From Motiliproteus sp. (GTDB lineage Bacteria; Pseudomonadota; Gammaproteobacteria; Pseudomonadales; Balneatricaceae): a stretch of 57,931 bases of DNA. Position 1 is the first letter of the stretch; each line of letters starts with the position of its first letter. Below, in pieces: positions 35,168-43,196 of the stretch. Made by a program: the position numbers and the translations under genes. Under the pieces are notes generated by a model, which did not search any database, had not been told where the DNA came from, and saw only the letters and a program-made list of their open reading frames with translations. Where the stretch lies: the NCBI GenBank assembly GCA_026196225.1, contig JAPHRD010000058.1, positions 1 through 57,931 of the forward strand. The letters run 5' to 3'.

Positions 35168-35830
35168 ATGCGCTTACTATTAATCGAAGACGACCCGTTA
35201 TTGGGGCAAGGCATAAAAGACGCCTTAGATCGCGATGGAGATACCCTGGACTGGCTAACACAGGGTCGACAGGGTATTTCTGCTATCAAAACCAGTGAGT
35301 TTGATTTGCTGATATTAGATTTGGGGCTTCCTGATATAGACGGGTTAGAGGTGCTTCGACAAATACGGGCAGGTCAAATTGATCTGCCTGTCATAGTGCT
35401 GACCGCCCGAGACCAGGTCAGTGATCGGGTGAAAGGACTAGATTCTGGTGCAGATGATTATTTGATCAAGCCATTCGATCTCAATGAACTCCGAGCTCGT
35501 ATTCGAGCGCTACTTCGACGTCATTCAGGCTTCAGTTCTCCTGTACTTAAGCATGGCGAGCTAGAAGTCGACCCTTCAAGCCGAGAGGTCCTTCACGCGG
35601 GTCAACCTATCCAGCTATCTAGAAGAGAATATGCTTTGCTGCTGGAGTTTATGCATCACCCCGGCCGAGTGTTTACCAGGGACCAACTCAATGAAAAGCT
35701 GTATGGCTGGGGCGAGGAAGTTGAAAGCAACAGTATTGAAGTACATATCCATCACCTAAGAAAAAAAATAGGTAGTCAGTTCATCAGGACCATTCGAGGC
35801 GTGGGTTATCGGATAGAGGGATCGCATTGA
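35168..35830 (+). CDS. OmpR/PhoB-type response regulator, QseB/PmrA-like
   Basis: 220 residues. Receiver pocket LIEDDPLLGQG, phospho-acceptor Asp in DLLILDLGLPDIDG, LTARDQVSDR and Lys in YLIKPFDLNEL. The winged-helix DNA-binding domain ends NSIEVHIHHLRKKIGSQFIRTIRGVGYRIEG. It follows the TPR gene by 10 bp and overlaps the kinase (stop within TTGA). Together they form the cluster's own two-component system. Confidence 0.94.
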   Translation: MRLLLIEDDPLLGQGIKDALDRDGDTLDWLTQGRQGISAIKTSEFDLLILDLGLPDIDGLEVLRQIRAGQIDLPVIVLTARDQVSDRVKGLDSGADDYLIKPFDLNELRARIRALLRRHSGFSSPVLKHGELEVDPSSREVLHAGQPIQLSRREYALLLEFMHHPGRVFTRDQLNEKLYGWGEEVESNSIEVHIHHLRKKIGSQFIRTIRGVGYRIEGSH

Positions 35831-37224
35831 AATCGATAAGCCGTTTTTTGCTGATAGGTTTATTGGTATCCGTTACAAGTATTGCAACGGCAGTGGCCTT
35901 ATGGAGCTATCTTGATTCTAGTCATGAGGTCGAAGAACTATTTGATGCAGAACTCGCACAAATGGCTCGGGTGTTACAAAGTCTGTTAGAGGCGCAGCTT
36001 AATAACGTCCGTGTTGAGCCGCTTATTGATTCATTTCAATACCGTCCTTTTCAGCCCAGTGATTCTGGAAATAGTGATGAGGCTCAACCGCTTGGACATA
36101 AATATGAGCAAAAACTCGCTTTCAAAGTCTGGAACGATAGTGGCAAGGAACTCCTGAGCTCATCAAAGGACCCCTCGTTACTGAGTTTCTCCTCTGAAAT
36201 AGGTTACCGAAACGAGCAGATTGGCGGCGAGCAGTGGCGAACCTTCACTCTTCACGATCGCTCAATACAAATATGGTTAACAGTTGCTCAACGGCAAGAT
36301 GTTCGGCAAGAATTAGTTTCCGAAATTGTCCGTGACCTGTTGCTGCCTTTAGCGTTGATGATTCCAATATTAGGAGCAGTTATTTGGCTGGTTGTTAATC
36401 TAGGGCTAGCACCTCTAAAGAAACTCTCCAGACATGTACGTAGCAGAGGTTCGGACAACCTCAATCCTATTTCCCCTAAGAACCACCCTCGCGAAACCCT
36501 TGTACTGGTTGAAGCCGTTAATGATCTATTATCACGACTGGAGCAAGCCTTTGAGCGCGAGCGTCGATTTTCGGCTGATGCGGCTCATGAACTGAGAACA
36601 CCTTTAGCCGGAGTGCGCATACACGCTCAAAACCTCAGTGAAGAACTAGTGAATAACGCAAAGGTACGACCGCTTCTGCAGGGCGTTGACCAAATGACCC
36701 ATGTGGTTGAGCAACTGCTGGCATTAAGCCGTGTTGAGCATATCGATGCACAGCGACGTCAACATAAATCCAGTTTGCGTACTGTTACCCAGCAGTGCAT
36801 GGCTGAACTGGCTCCGTTAGCTTTAGAAAAACAACAACAACTGGAGTTGCTCGCCGAGCACGATGTTGACGTCAAAATTTCTTCAGATTCGTTAAAAACT
36901 ACGCTGCAGAATATTCTAACGAACGCCATTCGTTACACGCCTAAGCATGGCCGCATAGAGGTCTGTATCGTTACCATACCCCAAGGGGCGATGGTACAGA
37001 TAAGTGATAATGGTCCTGGCATACCGAAAGACGATAGGTCCAGAGTATTTGAACGCTTCTACCGGTTAGCCGATCAATCGATTACAGGCAGCGGTCTGGG
37101 GCTATCCATAGTTAAAGAGGTCTGTGCCCGAGAGGACATTCGTATTGAATTACTCGACTCTCAAATCGCCCCCACAGGACTCGCCGTAAGGCTTACTTTT
37201 AATGATGAATTAATAGAGCCTTAA
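35827..37224 (+). CDS. Sensor histidine kinase
   Basis: 465 residues, TTG start overlapping the regulator stop. N-terminal helix (FLLIGLLVSVTSIATAVALW), a periplasmic sensor of about 130 residues, second helix (LLLPLALMIPILGAVIWLVVN) and a HAMP-like linker. HisKA: DAAHELRTPLAGVRIHAQNL. ATPase: N-box LQNILTNAIRYTPK, G1 ISDNGPGIP and G2 GSGLGLSIVKEV. Its ligand is unknown; the neighbouring biosynthetic genes suggest it senses their product or a related lipid stress. Confidence 0.92.
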   Translation: MKSISRFLLIGLLVSVTSIATAVALWSYLDSSHEVEELFDAELAQMARVLQSLLEAQLNNVRVEPLIDSFQYRPFQPSDSGNSDEAQPLGHKYEQKLAFKVWNDSGKELLSSSKDPSLLSFSSEIGYRNEQIGGEQWRTFTLHDRSIQIWLTVAQRQDVRQELVSEIVRDLLLPLALMIPILGAVIWLVVNLGLAPLKKLSRHVRSRGSDNLNPISPKNHPRETLVLVEAVNDLLSRLEQAFERERRFSADAAHELRTPLAGVRIHAQNLSEELVNNAKVRPLLQGVDQMTHVVEQLLALSRVEHIDAQRRQHKSSLRTVTQQCMAELAPLALEKQQQLELLAEHDVDVKISSDSLKTTLQNILTNAIRYTPKHGRIEVCIVTIPQGAMVQISDNGPGIPKDDRSRVFERFYRLADQSITGSGLGLSIVKEVCAREDIRIELLDSQIAPTGLAVRLTFNDELIEP

Positions 37225-37239
37225 GTTTGTTTTTCTATA

Positions 37240-37271
37240 TTGGCTCCAGCTGAATCACAAGCCGGAGCCAA
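37240..37271 (+). promoter_or_regulatory. Hairpin that sequesters the ribosome binding site of the radical SAM gene
   Basis: TTGGCTCC-A-GCT (37240-37251) pairs with AGC-C-GGAGCCAA (37260-37271): an 11-bp stem with one mismatch and an 8-nt loop. The right arm contains the Shine-Dalgarno GGAG (37264-37267), and the ATG follows two bases later at 37273. T-rich sequence precedes the stem rather than following it, so it is not a normal terminator in this direction. Confidence 0.6.
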
Positions 37272-37272
37272 T

Positions 37273-38223
37273 ATGAAAAACTATCGCATCACAGCCAATA
37301 TCGAATGGACAAGCAAGTGCAACGCTAAGTGCGCCATGTGTCCACGACACGTCATCGATAAGCCAAAACTGATGACTGAGGAAACTTTCTATCAGCTAAT
37401 GGAGCGGCTTGATGAAAAAGACTTAGTCAGAGCAATCATCGCGGGCTACGGAGAACCGACGACTCACCCCAAATTTTCGTCCTTCGTAGACAGTGTACGA
37501 AAACATCCTCTTCAGTTTGATATGGTAAGTAACGGGCAGTTACTTGATCAGGCTAAGCTAGAGCACCTCGACGGCGCGCTAGGTATGCTGATGGTCTCGT
37601 TTTCCAGTATCGATCCAGAAGTCTACAGCCAGGTTCATACTAACCTGACACAGCAGACAGTGATGAAGAACTTGATCACAGCAAAGAAAACGCTCAAGCA
37701 GACGCAGCTATCGGTCAGCCTTACGCCTATGCCTGAATGCTTAGATAGCCTACCCGAAACGATCGAATGGTTTCACCAACAAGGAATCACCGACCTGAGA
37801 ATGTCGCCCAACTTCTATAACAGAGCGGGCACTCTTGAACAGCAGCAAGATCAAACTCGTCGTTTACGGAGCATTATCGATAAATACAAGTTAAGGGCTT
37901 TGGATTTGGATTTTGTACCTGGGACGCTAGATGTTGTTCGTCAGCTACGTTCAAACAAGTTCAAATGTATTCCCCGAAATAGCTCTCTGTTTATTTCCTC
38001 AGATGGTGAATACCTATATTGCTACAACGATATGGCCCACAGTCACTCTTTGGGTAATGTGTCATCGGTCAGCGTTCGAAAAGCCATCCAGATAAGAGAA
38101 CAACTTGCGGATGACAAAACGCTGTGTAGTGATTGCAATATGAGAGGTCGATATCAAGGCTTGGAGTTGGCCCAAATGGCTGTCAAACATTTGGGTAACC
38201 AGCTAATTGCCAAGGCGAGTTAA
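37273..38223 (+). CDS. Radical SAM/SPASM-type protein
   Basis: 316 residues. The iron-sulfur motif CNAKCAMC (CxxxCxxC, about residues 13-20) is followed by a SAM-binding strand region (IIAGYGEPTTHPKF). A C-terminal Cys set (FKCIPRNS, YLYCYNDMAH, LCSDCNMRG) indicates an auxiliary cluster domain of the SPASM/twitch type. Such enzymes modify peptides or small molecules. No precursor peptide is evident nearby, though the TPR protein or a small unannotated peptide could be a target. Separated from the kinase by 48 bp holding the RBS hairpin. Confidence 0.85.
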   Translation: MKNYRITANIEWTSKCNAKCAMCPRHVIDKPKLMTEETFYQLMERLDEKDLVRAIIAGYGEPTTHPKFSSFVDSVRKHPLQFDMVSNGQLLDQAKLEHLDGALGMLMVSFSSIDPEVYSQVHTNLTQQTVMKNLITAKKTLKQTQLSVSLTPMPECLDSLPETIEWFHQQGITDLRMSPNFYNRAGTLEQQQDQTRRLRSIIDKYKLRALDLDFVPGTLDVVRQLRSNKFKCIPRNSSLFISSDGEYLYCYNDMAHSHSLGNVSSVSVRKAIQIREQLADDKTLCSDCNMRGRYQGLELAQMAVKHLGNQLIAKAS

Positions 38224-38693
38224 GCGCTGAAAGCGCCCGATATGGCATTAACCAGATGCTATATCGGAGGCGAACGCTAAGTAGGATTATTTGTCACTAC
38301 ACATAGACGACCTTAGGGTTGGGGGTAGGTCAAAAGTATTCATCGATCACGTTTCAATGTTTTTGATTTAAGTCTGCCATTTTCTGCCAGTGTTAGAGCT
38401 ACATAATCTCCGAAAACAAAGAGTCCACGGCCGCTAAACTACAAGCTTTTAAGAGACAGATTTAGGGTGTTCCTTGCCTCTAGTTGTACTCAGATTAACC
38501 TCGATCTGAGTGACCGCTAAGGAGCAGGAACCGCCGCTTATCCTCCCCACACAAGGATGCCCCTTCTGTGCCCTGGGCAGCCGTTCGCACCATTAAAGAA
38601 AATGATTTGTACCGGCAATGAAAGGGAGCTTTCAAAACAGTAAGTAGGCTTGTGGTCGCTAGTGCGAACACTACAATTTAAGAAGGGTGTTGA
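38224..38693. other. Noncoding region downstream of the radical SAM gene, with hairpins
   Basis: 470 bp with no supported gene. Directly after the stop lie GCGCT-GAA-AGCGC (38224-38236) and a 12-bp stem CCGATATGGCAT/ATGCTATATCGG (38237-38248 and 38256-38267, one G-U pair), which probably end the upstream transcript. Farther on, TCAGAT...ATCTGA near 38490 and the spaced inverted repeat GTTCGCAC (38583-38590)/GTGCGAAC (38662-38669) are visible without known meaning. Confidence 0.5.
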
Positions 38694-39569
38694 TCAGCTA
38701 GTCTCTGGCGCACTCCATACACGCTGCCAGTGTTCGTGGGTTTGGGCCTTTTCAAATTCATCTTGAAACCACTGCCACTTTTTCAGAGCTTCGTGAACAG
38801 GAGCCGCTTCACTGCCTGTCTTGGCATTTTCAAGAACCCCTTCAAGCCTTGAAATGCTCGCATCGGTGTTGTTTTGAATAGCCCTTAAGGCGCATTTTAC
38901 CTCTTTCCACGCCCCTGAAGGGGTTCCGGTATTAAAGTGGAAATAATCCCACCAAACCCCTCTGTGAAACCCTAGAGTGTTCAAATAAAACTTCCCGTCT
39001 TCTTCGACGACAACGTCCCTTCGAACATCATCTGGTAGTAATTCTCTGCCTTGGATATCGGTTTTATCGATTAGCTCAGATGCGATCTCAATTCTTGGGA
39101 AGCGAGTGTCTTTCTCTAAATTCACCGCCCTAACCAGAGCATCGCCAGCAACTACGTTGCTGCTGTGGTAAAGGCGGCCAGTTGTTATTCCACCTCGAAA
39201 CAAGAGCCCTAAATGCAGTCCCTGCCAAAAGATACTAATAATGGATTGAAGCAACTGCATAACAAACTGAGGAGCCGGATGAAGCATAGTTCGGCCAAAG
39301 CTTTCATACTCAACATCTGCTACTGGAACCGAAAGGACAACGTTATCTGAGAATGTGGTTACTTCAGCGCTGAAAAATACTTGCTGCCCTATGCCAAGAC
39401 TTTCAACCTCGACCCCGTGGCTAGAACCGTAGCTTGCAATTCTTTCTAATAGCTGAAGAGCTTTTTGCCTGCGTTCATCATCATCTGAGGTCATGACTTC
39501 GCTGAAGCCGAGCACGTCGATAAATGCTACTATCCGATCCTCTTCCAGCATTGGGATCCTTTCCGTCAC
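38694..39569 (-). CDS. Class III nucleotide cyclase-like protein (Pycsar PycC-like)
   Basis: 291 residues from the GTG at 39569; an ATG six codons later also has a good ribosome site. The N-terminal AFIDVLGFSEV and TTFSDNVVLSV carry two Asp (18 and 75) at the positions of the metal-binding residues of class III cyclases. RGGITTGRLYHSSNVVAGDALVRAVNLE and FPRIEIAS match the core seen in uridylate/cytidylate cyclases of Pycsar anti-phage systems. No transmembrane or HAMP part. The C-terminal about 90 residues are helical and unassigned. It follows an XRE regulator after 15 bp; no Pycsar effector (TM or TIR with a cyclic-nucleotide domain) is beside it. Confidence 0.62.
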   Translation of the reverse strand: MTERIPMLEEDRIVAFIDVLGFSEVMTSDDDERRQKALQLLERIASYGSSHGVEVESLGIGQQVFFSAEVTTFSDNVVLSVPVADVEYESFGRTMLHPAPQFVMQLLQSIISIFWQGLHLGLLFRGGITTGRLYHSSNVVAGDALVRAVNLEKDTRFPRIEIASELIDKTDIQGRELLPDDVRRDVVVEEDGKFYLNTLGFHRGVWWDYFHFNTGTPSGAWKEVKCALRAIQNNTDASISRLEGVLENAKTGSEAAPVHEALKKWQWFQDEFEKAQTHEHWQRVWSAPETS

Positions 39570-39584
39570 TTTGCTAACCCTTCG

Positions 39585-39908
39585 TTATTTTTTATTACTC
39601 GACAATTTGGTGGCAATCTCTGAGATTAGAGCCTGACGCTGCTCTTCTGACAGTTTATCCAGTAAGCAAACCAACTCTGCGAGTGAGTCCTTGTCGCAAA
39701 AGAAGTAGGCAATAGGTTTGTCTAGCTCCTTAGCCAGGCGCTCCAGAGTCTCGTAATCCGGCATATGCCGGCCTTTCTCATAGTGATTCATACGGCTGCT
39801 CGCGGAGCTTGGCTCTATGCCGACACGAATGCCCAGCTCTTTTTGGCTAATACCCACTTCTGCGCGGGCTTGGTGTAAACGCTGAGGGAAAGGGTTATTG
39901 CTCTGCAC
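39585..39908 (-). CDS. XRE-family helix-turn-helix repressor
   Basis: 107 residues. HTH spans about 10-65 (LHQARAEVGISQKELGIRVG, SRMNHYEKGRHMPDYETLERLAKELD) and is followed by a short acidic helical tail (LLDKLSEEQRQALISEIATKL). Two perfect palindromes lie just upstream, so it most likely represses its own operon with the cyclase-like gene. Confidence 0.88.
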   Translation of the reverse strand: MQSNNPFPQRLHQARAEVGISQKELGIRVGIEPSSASSRMNHYEKGRHMPDYETLERLAKELDKPIAYFFCDKDSLAELVCLLDKLSEEQRQALISEIATKLSSNKK

Positions 39909-39936
39909 TGGACAGTCATCTGAAGTTGCCTCGGGG

Positions 39937-39985
39937 CTTAGATTGTCTAAGTTTTATGCGTTTAGGTATACTTAGGAATCCTAAG
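39937..39985. promoter_or_regulatory. Two palindromic operators for the XRE repressor
   Basis: CTTAGA-TTG-TCTAAG (39937-39951) and CTTAGGA-A-TCCTAAG (39971-39985) are both perfect 15-bp palindromes sharing the CTTAG/CTAAG ends, with centres 34 bp apart. They lie between the XRE start (39908) and the divergent winged-helix gene (40077), so both directions may be controlled. Confidence 0.72.
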
Positions 39986-40076
39986 TCTTGCTGCAGGTGA
40001 TGTCTACAGAACACCAACAGAAAGATGTTTTGTCAGCGCCCCGCGTACCAGGGGCTTAACGGCCTGATGGTGTGAG

Positions 40077-40619
40077 ATGAAGCGAAGAAAACTGAAAGTC
40101 ATCCGAGAGTTACGCGAGATCCTGTCGGATAGCGCATTTAATGAATTCACGATGACGAGCCTACAGGGCGGTTATGAGTCTCGATTTGGACTTGGCGAAT
40201 GCGCGACCAGCACTGAGTTACGCCGATGGCTCTACCGCAGAATTCTTCCACTGACAAAGAAGGGCTATCTGGTCAAAAGTGATCAGGCTGATGGGAAGTT
40301 TTCGATTTACAAAGTGACCGATGCTTTCAGAAAGGACTACCCCTTTCACAAGCCAACTAGGCCATCCAAACGGCCCAAAGACTCTGCTGAGAAATTGCCG
40401 CAGGTCAGCAACCTCAAATCAAAACTGAGTCAGTACCAGGTCGATATGTTGGCCTGCGCAGGTGAATGCAAAGAGTATCAGCAGCTGGCTACCGACTACC
40501 CGCACCTAAAGAAACAGATTGAGCCGATGTACCGCAGTGCTCGTGAACGCAGCTCCGAGCTGATGGGCCAGGTCAGAGCGATCAACAACCTGCTGAAACA
40601 ATCAGGCCTACCCGAATGA
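40077..40619 (+). CDS. Winged-helix/coiled-coil protein coupled to the helicase, unknown function
   Basis: 180 residues. The N-terminal about 85 residues look like a winged helix (FTMTSLQGGYESRFGLG, ELRRWLYRRILPLTKKGYLVKSDQADGKFSIYKVTD). A basic linker (KPTRPSKRPKD) leads into a coiled-coil C-terminus (residues 110-175). It overlaps the helicase start by 4 bp (ATGA), which suggests the two act together on DNA. I do not recognise a named family. Confidence 0.68.
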   Translation: MKRRKLKVIRELREILSDSAFNEFTMTSLQGGYESRFGLGECATSTELRRWLYRRILPLTKKGYLVKSDQADGKFSIYKVTDAFRKDYPFHKPTRPSKRPKDSAEKLPQVSNLKSKLSQYQVDMLACAGECKEYQQLATDYPHLKKQIEPMYRSARERSSELMGQVRAINNLLKQSGLPE

Positions 40620-42070
40620 AGCTCCGTGATTGGCAAAACGCTTGTGTCGCAAGCGCTATGGAATTTTATAGCAGGAAAAGACACTTCCTGTGCTTGGCTA
40701 CACCGGGGGCTGGCAAAACCACCATGGCAGCAGAGTTGGCGGCGAGACTGATAGAAAGTGACCGGATTGACTTTGTGCTTTGTTTTGCTCCTTCCGTAGC
40801 GGTAACTACAGGGTTAGAGAATACGTTCCAGCTGAGACTCAATAAGCGGTTTGACGGACGTATCGGCGCAGTTGGTGGTGCCTACACCTATCAGAGCATG
40901 CGAACGCTGGGCGGGGACTTCTGGAGTCTGTTCGAGACTCATCGCGTCTTGGTTGTTTTCGACGAAATACATCACTGTGCTGGTAGTGACCAGGGCGGAG
41001 TCAATGCCTGGGGCCAAGAGATTCTCGTCAGAATCCAGCACCAAGCAGCGTTCACGCTTGCGTTGACGGGAACGCCTTGGCGTTCTGATAGGCGGCCTAT
41101 CGTGCTGGCAGAATACAGCGATCCGGCCGGTGATATTCAGTGTGATTATGTTTACGGCCTGCGAGAGGCGGTTCGAGATGGCGTATGCCGTGAGCCCTCA
41201 ATAACGCTGATAGACAATGATTGTTTGACGCTCAAGCAGGATCAGGAGGAGTCTTTGTATTCAGATCTGCATGAGCTTTTTACCAACAGCGATGTTCGTT
41301 ATCAGCAGCTACTCCATAACTCGGATGCTTTGCGATTTTGTCTATCGCTGGCATGCACTCAACTGGATAGTCTTCGCACTACAAACCCTGAAGCCGGCGG
41401 GTTGGTTGTTGCCTCCTCGATTGCTCATGCCGAAAAAATTGCAGCGTTGCTTCGTAATGGCTTCGGCAAATCAGCGAGCATTGTGACCTACAAGCATAAG
41501 AATGCGGGTGTGATCATTGATCAGTTCCGGCATAGCTTTGAAGAATGGATTGTTAGCGTTGGTATGATCAGCGAAGGTACCGACATTCCGCGCCTGCAGG
41601 TGTGCTGCCACCTCAGCCGGATCACCACCGAACTCTACTTTCGGCAAGTGCTGGGCCGCATCTTAAGGACCACAGAGAAATGTGGAGCTGATGCCTGGCT
41701 GTATACCTTTGCAGAACCGCAATTGGTTCAGTTTGCAAATCGGGTGGCTGAAGAGATCCCGTCGGGGAGCGCGCTTCGATTTGAAGCTCTTCCCGAAAAA
41801 GAGCATCAGAGCCCGAGGGGGCTGGCTACACCTGACGATGATGTCTTCGAGCTTGAATGGGGCGTTCAGGCAGATTATGAATCTTTCCTAGAGAGTGTTA
41901 GCTTGCTCAGCGATAATGCGCTCTACTCATCCAGCAACTACGGGCTGCTGGGTTGCCTCGGAGAATTCCGGCAGAGATTGATAGGTATCTTTGAAAAGGA
42001 TGTCGGTGCGGCGTTGGCGCACGATTCGGAGTGTTGTGAACGGCGAGCCATCGAGGGGCTGGTTTTGTAA
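40616..42070 (+). CDS. DEAD/DEAH-box superfamily 2 helicase, accessory/defence type
   Basis: 484 residues. Walker A LATPGAGKTTMAAELA (about 25), motif II VFDEIHHCAG (DEIH), motif III ALTGTPWRSD, and C-terminal motifs VSVGMISEGTDIPRLQV and YFRQVLGRILRTTEK. The layout is like the ResIII/type III restriction helicase family, but no nuclease motif is attached. The C-terminal about 90 residues are unassigned. Together with the winged-helix partner it may be a DNA-targeting defence pair or an element-maintenance function; the sequence does not decide. Confidence 0.82.
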   Translation: MKLRDWQNACVASAMEFYSRKRHFLCLATPGAGKTTMAAELAARLIESDRIDFVLCFAPSVAVTTGLENTFQLRLNKRFDGRIGAVGGAYTYQSMRTLGGDFWSLFETHRVLVVFDEIHHCAGSDQGGVNAWGQEILVRIQHQAAFTLALTGTPWRSDRRPIVLAEYSDPAGDIQCDYVYGLREAVRDGVCREPSITLIDNDCLTLKQDQEESLYSDLHELFTNSDVRYQQLLHNSDALRFCLSLACTQLDSLRTTNPEAGGLVVASSIAHAEKIAALLRNGFGKSASIVTYKHKNAGVIIDQFRHSFEEWIVSVGMISEGTDIPRLQVCCHLSRITTELYFRQVLGRILRTTEKCGADAWLYTFAEPQLVQFANRVAEEIPSGSALRFEALPEKEHQSPRGLATPDDDVFELEWGVQADYESFLESVSLLSDNALYSSSNYGLLGCLGEFRQRLIGIFEKDVGAALAHDSECCERRAIEGLVL

Positions 42071-42506
42071 AGTTTCGAAACTAAAAGTAGCGTAAATGCT
42101 ACGTTTCCTTACATAAAAAAGATTGTTTTTAAGTTTTTGGAGTGTTTTTGGTGCGGCGAAATTGCTACGTCGCATTAATTACGCGGGTTTTAGGGAGGGT
42201 TTGTTGATCTTTACATAATTCCAAACCGGATTTAAGACGGACTGTGCCATGAAATATTGACCTGTCTTTAGGGTTAAACAACAGCGCAGTAGCAACTGCT
42301 GCTAGATGGAAAAAAACGATTGCCGGAATTCTAGCCGATGCACGGATTTAAGTGCAGTGCAATTTAATGGCAATTAAGATGCAAATTTTTCAATAACCAC
42401 TTTTTATGTGCTGTTATAAAATTTAAATGGAAGTCAAAGAGGAGCAACTGCTAGTTCGATGCTTTGAGTCATTAAGTTCTTTTGCAACCACGTAGGAGGG
42501 CTGGCC
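42071..42506. other. A/T-rich noncoding region, probable right boundary of the accessory island
   Basis: 436 bp without a gene. It contains GTAGC-GTAAAT-GCTAC (42087-42102), the direct repeat TGCTACGT at 42097-42104 and 42163-42170, and two copies of a CGGATTTAAG motif (about 42227 and 42344). Such repeats fit recombinase-binding or attachment DNA, but I could not match an att core with the left side. The hsp20 promoter should also lie here. Confidence 0.4.
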
Positions 42507-42923
42507 ATGAGCAATTTAACTCGCTTTAACCGTATGTTCGGGGACGCTTTTTTTGATGACTTCTTTAGGCCGTTGTCTCAGACCTCATCTGAAAGGCCCC
42601 CGGCAATAGACGTCCACGAATCGGACAATGATTACGTTATCAAAGCAGACCTGCCGGGTATCAAGAAAGATGATATCCAGATCTCGCTGGAAAACGGCAT
42701 TCTATCCATTCGGGCAGATACTTCCGATGAATCGAAAGAGGAGGAAGACGGCAAGATTATTCGGCAGGAACGTCATTTTGGACAGTTTCTGCGCCAGCTA
42801 TCAGTAGGATCCGATGTCGACCCTGCAGCCATCCAAGCCACCTTTGAAGAGGGTGTGCTGAGGCTCGAGCTTCCCAAGGTACGGGAAGAGCCCGCAAAGG
42901 GTTATAGTATCAAAGTCAACTGA
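42507..42923 (+). CDS. Small heat-shock protein, Hsp20/alpha-crystallin family
   Basis: 138 residues. ATP-independent holdase. The alpha-crystallin domain spans about 32-125: PPAIDVHESDNDYVIKADLPGI, ISLENGILSIRAD, and the conserved FEEGVLRLELPK near the end. The C-terminal tail is short (EEPAKGYSIKVN) and lacks a clear IxI/V anchor apart from IKV. The ATG follows a strong TAGGAGGG. It stands between the accessory region and glyA. Confidence 0.93.
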   Translation: MSNLTRFNRMFGDAFFDDFFRPLSQTSSERPPAIDVHESDNDYVIKADLPGIKKDDIQISLENGILSIRADTSDESKEEEDGKIIRQERHFGQFLRQLSVGSDVDPAAIQATFEEGVLRLELPKVREEPAKGYSIKVN

Positions 42924-42948
42924 ACTGGCTCCATTGCCATGCCAACAA

Positions 42949-42973
42949 AGCCCTCGCATTGCGGGGGCTTTTT
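42949..42973 (+). terminator. Rho-independent terminator of hsp20
   Basis: AGCCCTCGC (42949-42957), ATT loop region, GCGGGGGCT (42961-42969) with one T-G pair, followed by TTTT. Confidence 0.88.
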
Positions 42974-43070
42974 GCGATCTGGAGAATCAGATTTTGACCA
43001 GTAACTAAGATGAACCATTCTTGATCAAACTATGATCGACTTTCATGTGATCTCTGGTATGGAAATAGGC

Positions 43071-43130
43071 TATAATCCCCGACCTTATTTTTCAGAGCGT
43101 CCGGAAGCCCTAAAATCAGGAACCTTCCGG
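43071..43130 (+). promoter_or_regulatory. glyA promoter -10 and structured 5' leader
   Basis: TATAAT (43071-43076) is a perfect -10 hexamer with no strong -35. The resulting leader of about 120 nt contains an inverted repeat CCGGAAG (43101-43107)/CTTCCGG (43124-43130). I cannot assign it to a known riboswitch class. Confidence 0.5.
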
Positions 43131-43196
43131 TACCGTCGGTTTCCAAATAAACCAGACGTTGACCTAGCACTTTTCGATATCTCCAGGAGATAGTGA

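Noticed and set aside
38237-38267. Imperfect palindrome considered as an integron attC site
   Set aside because: It lacks the conserved GTTRRRY/RYYYAAC core sites, there is no integron integrase nearby, and it sits just after a stop codon where a transcript-end hairpin is expected.
43101-43130. glyA leader hairpin considered as a glycine or other riboswitch
   Set aside because: Only one short stem is visible and the conserved core of a glycine riboswitch is not seen.
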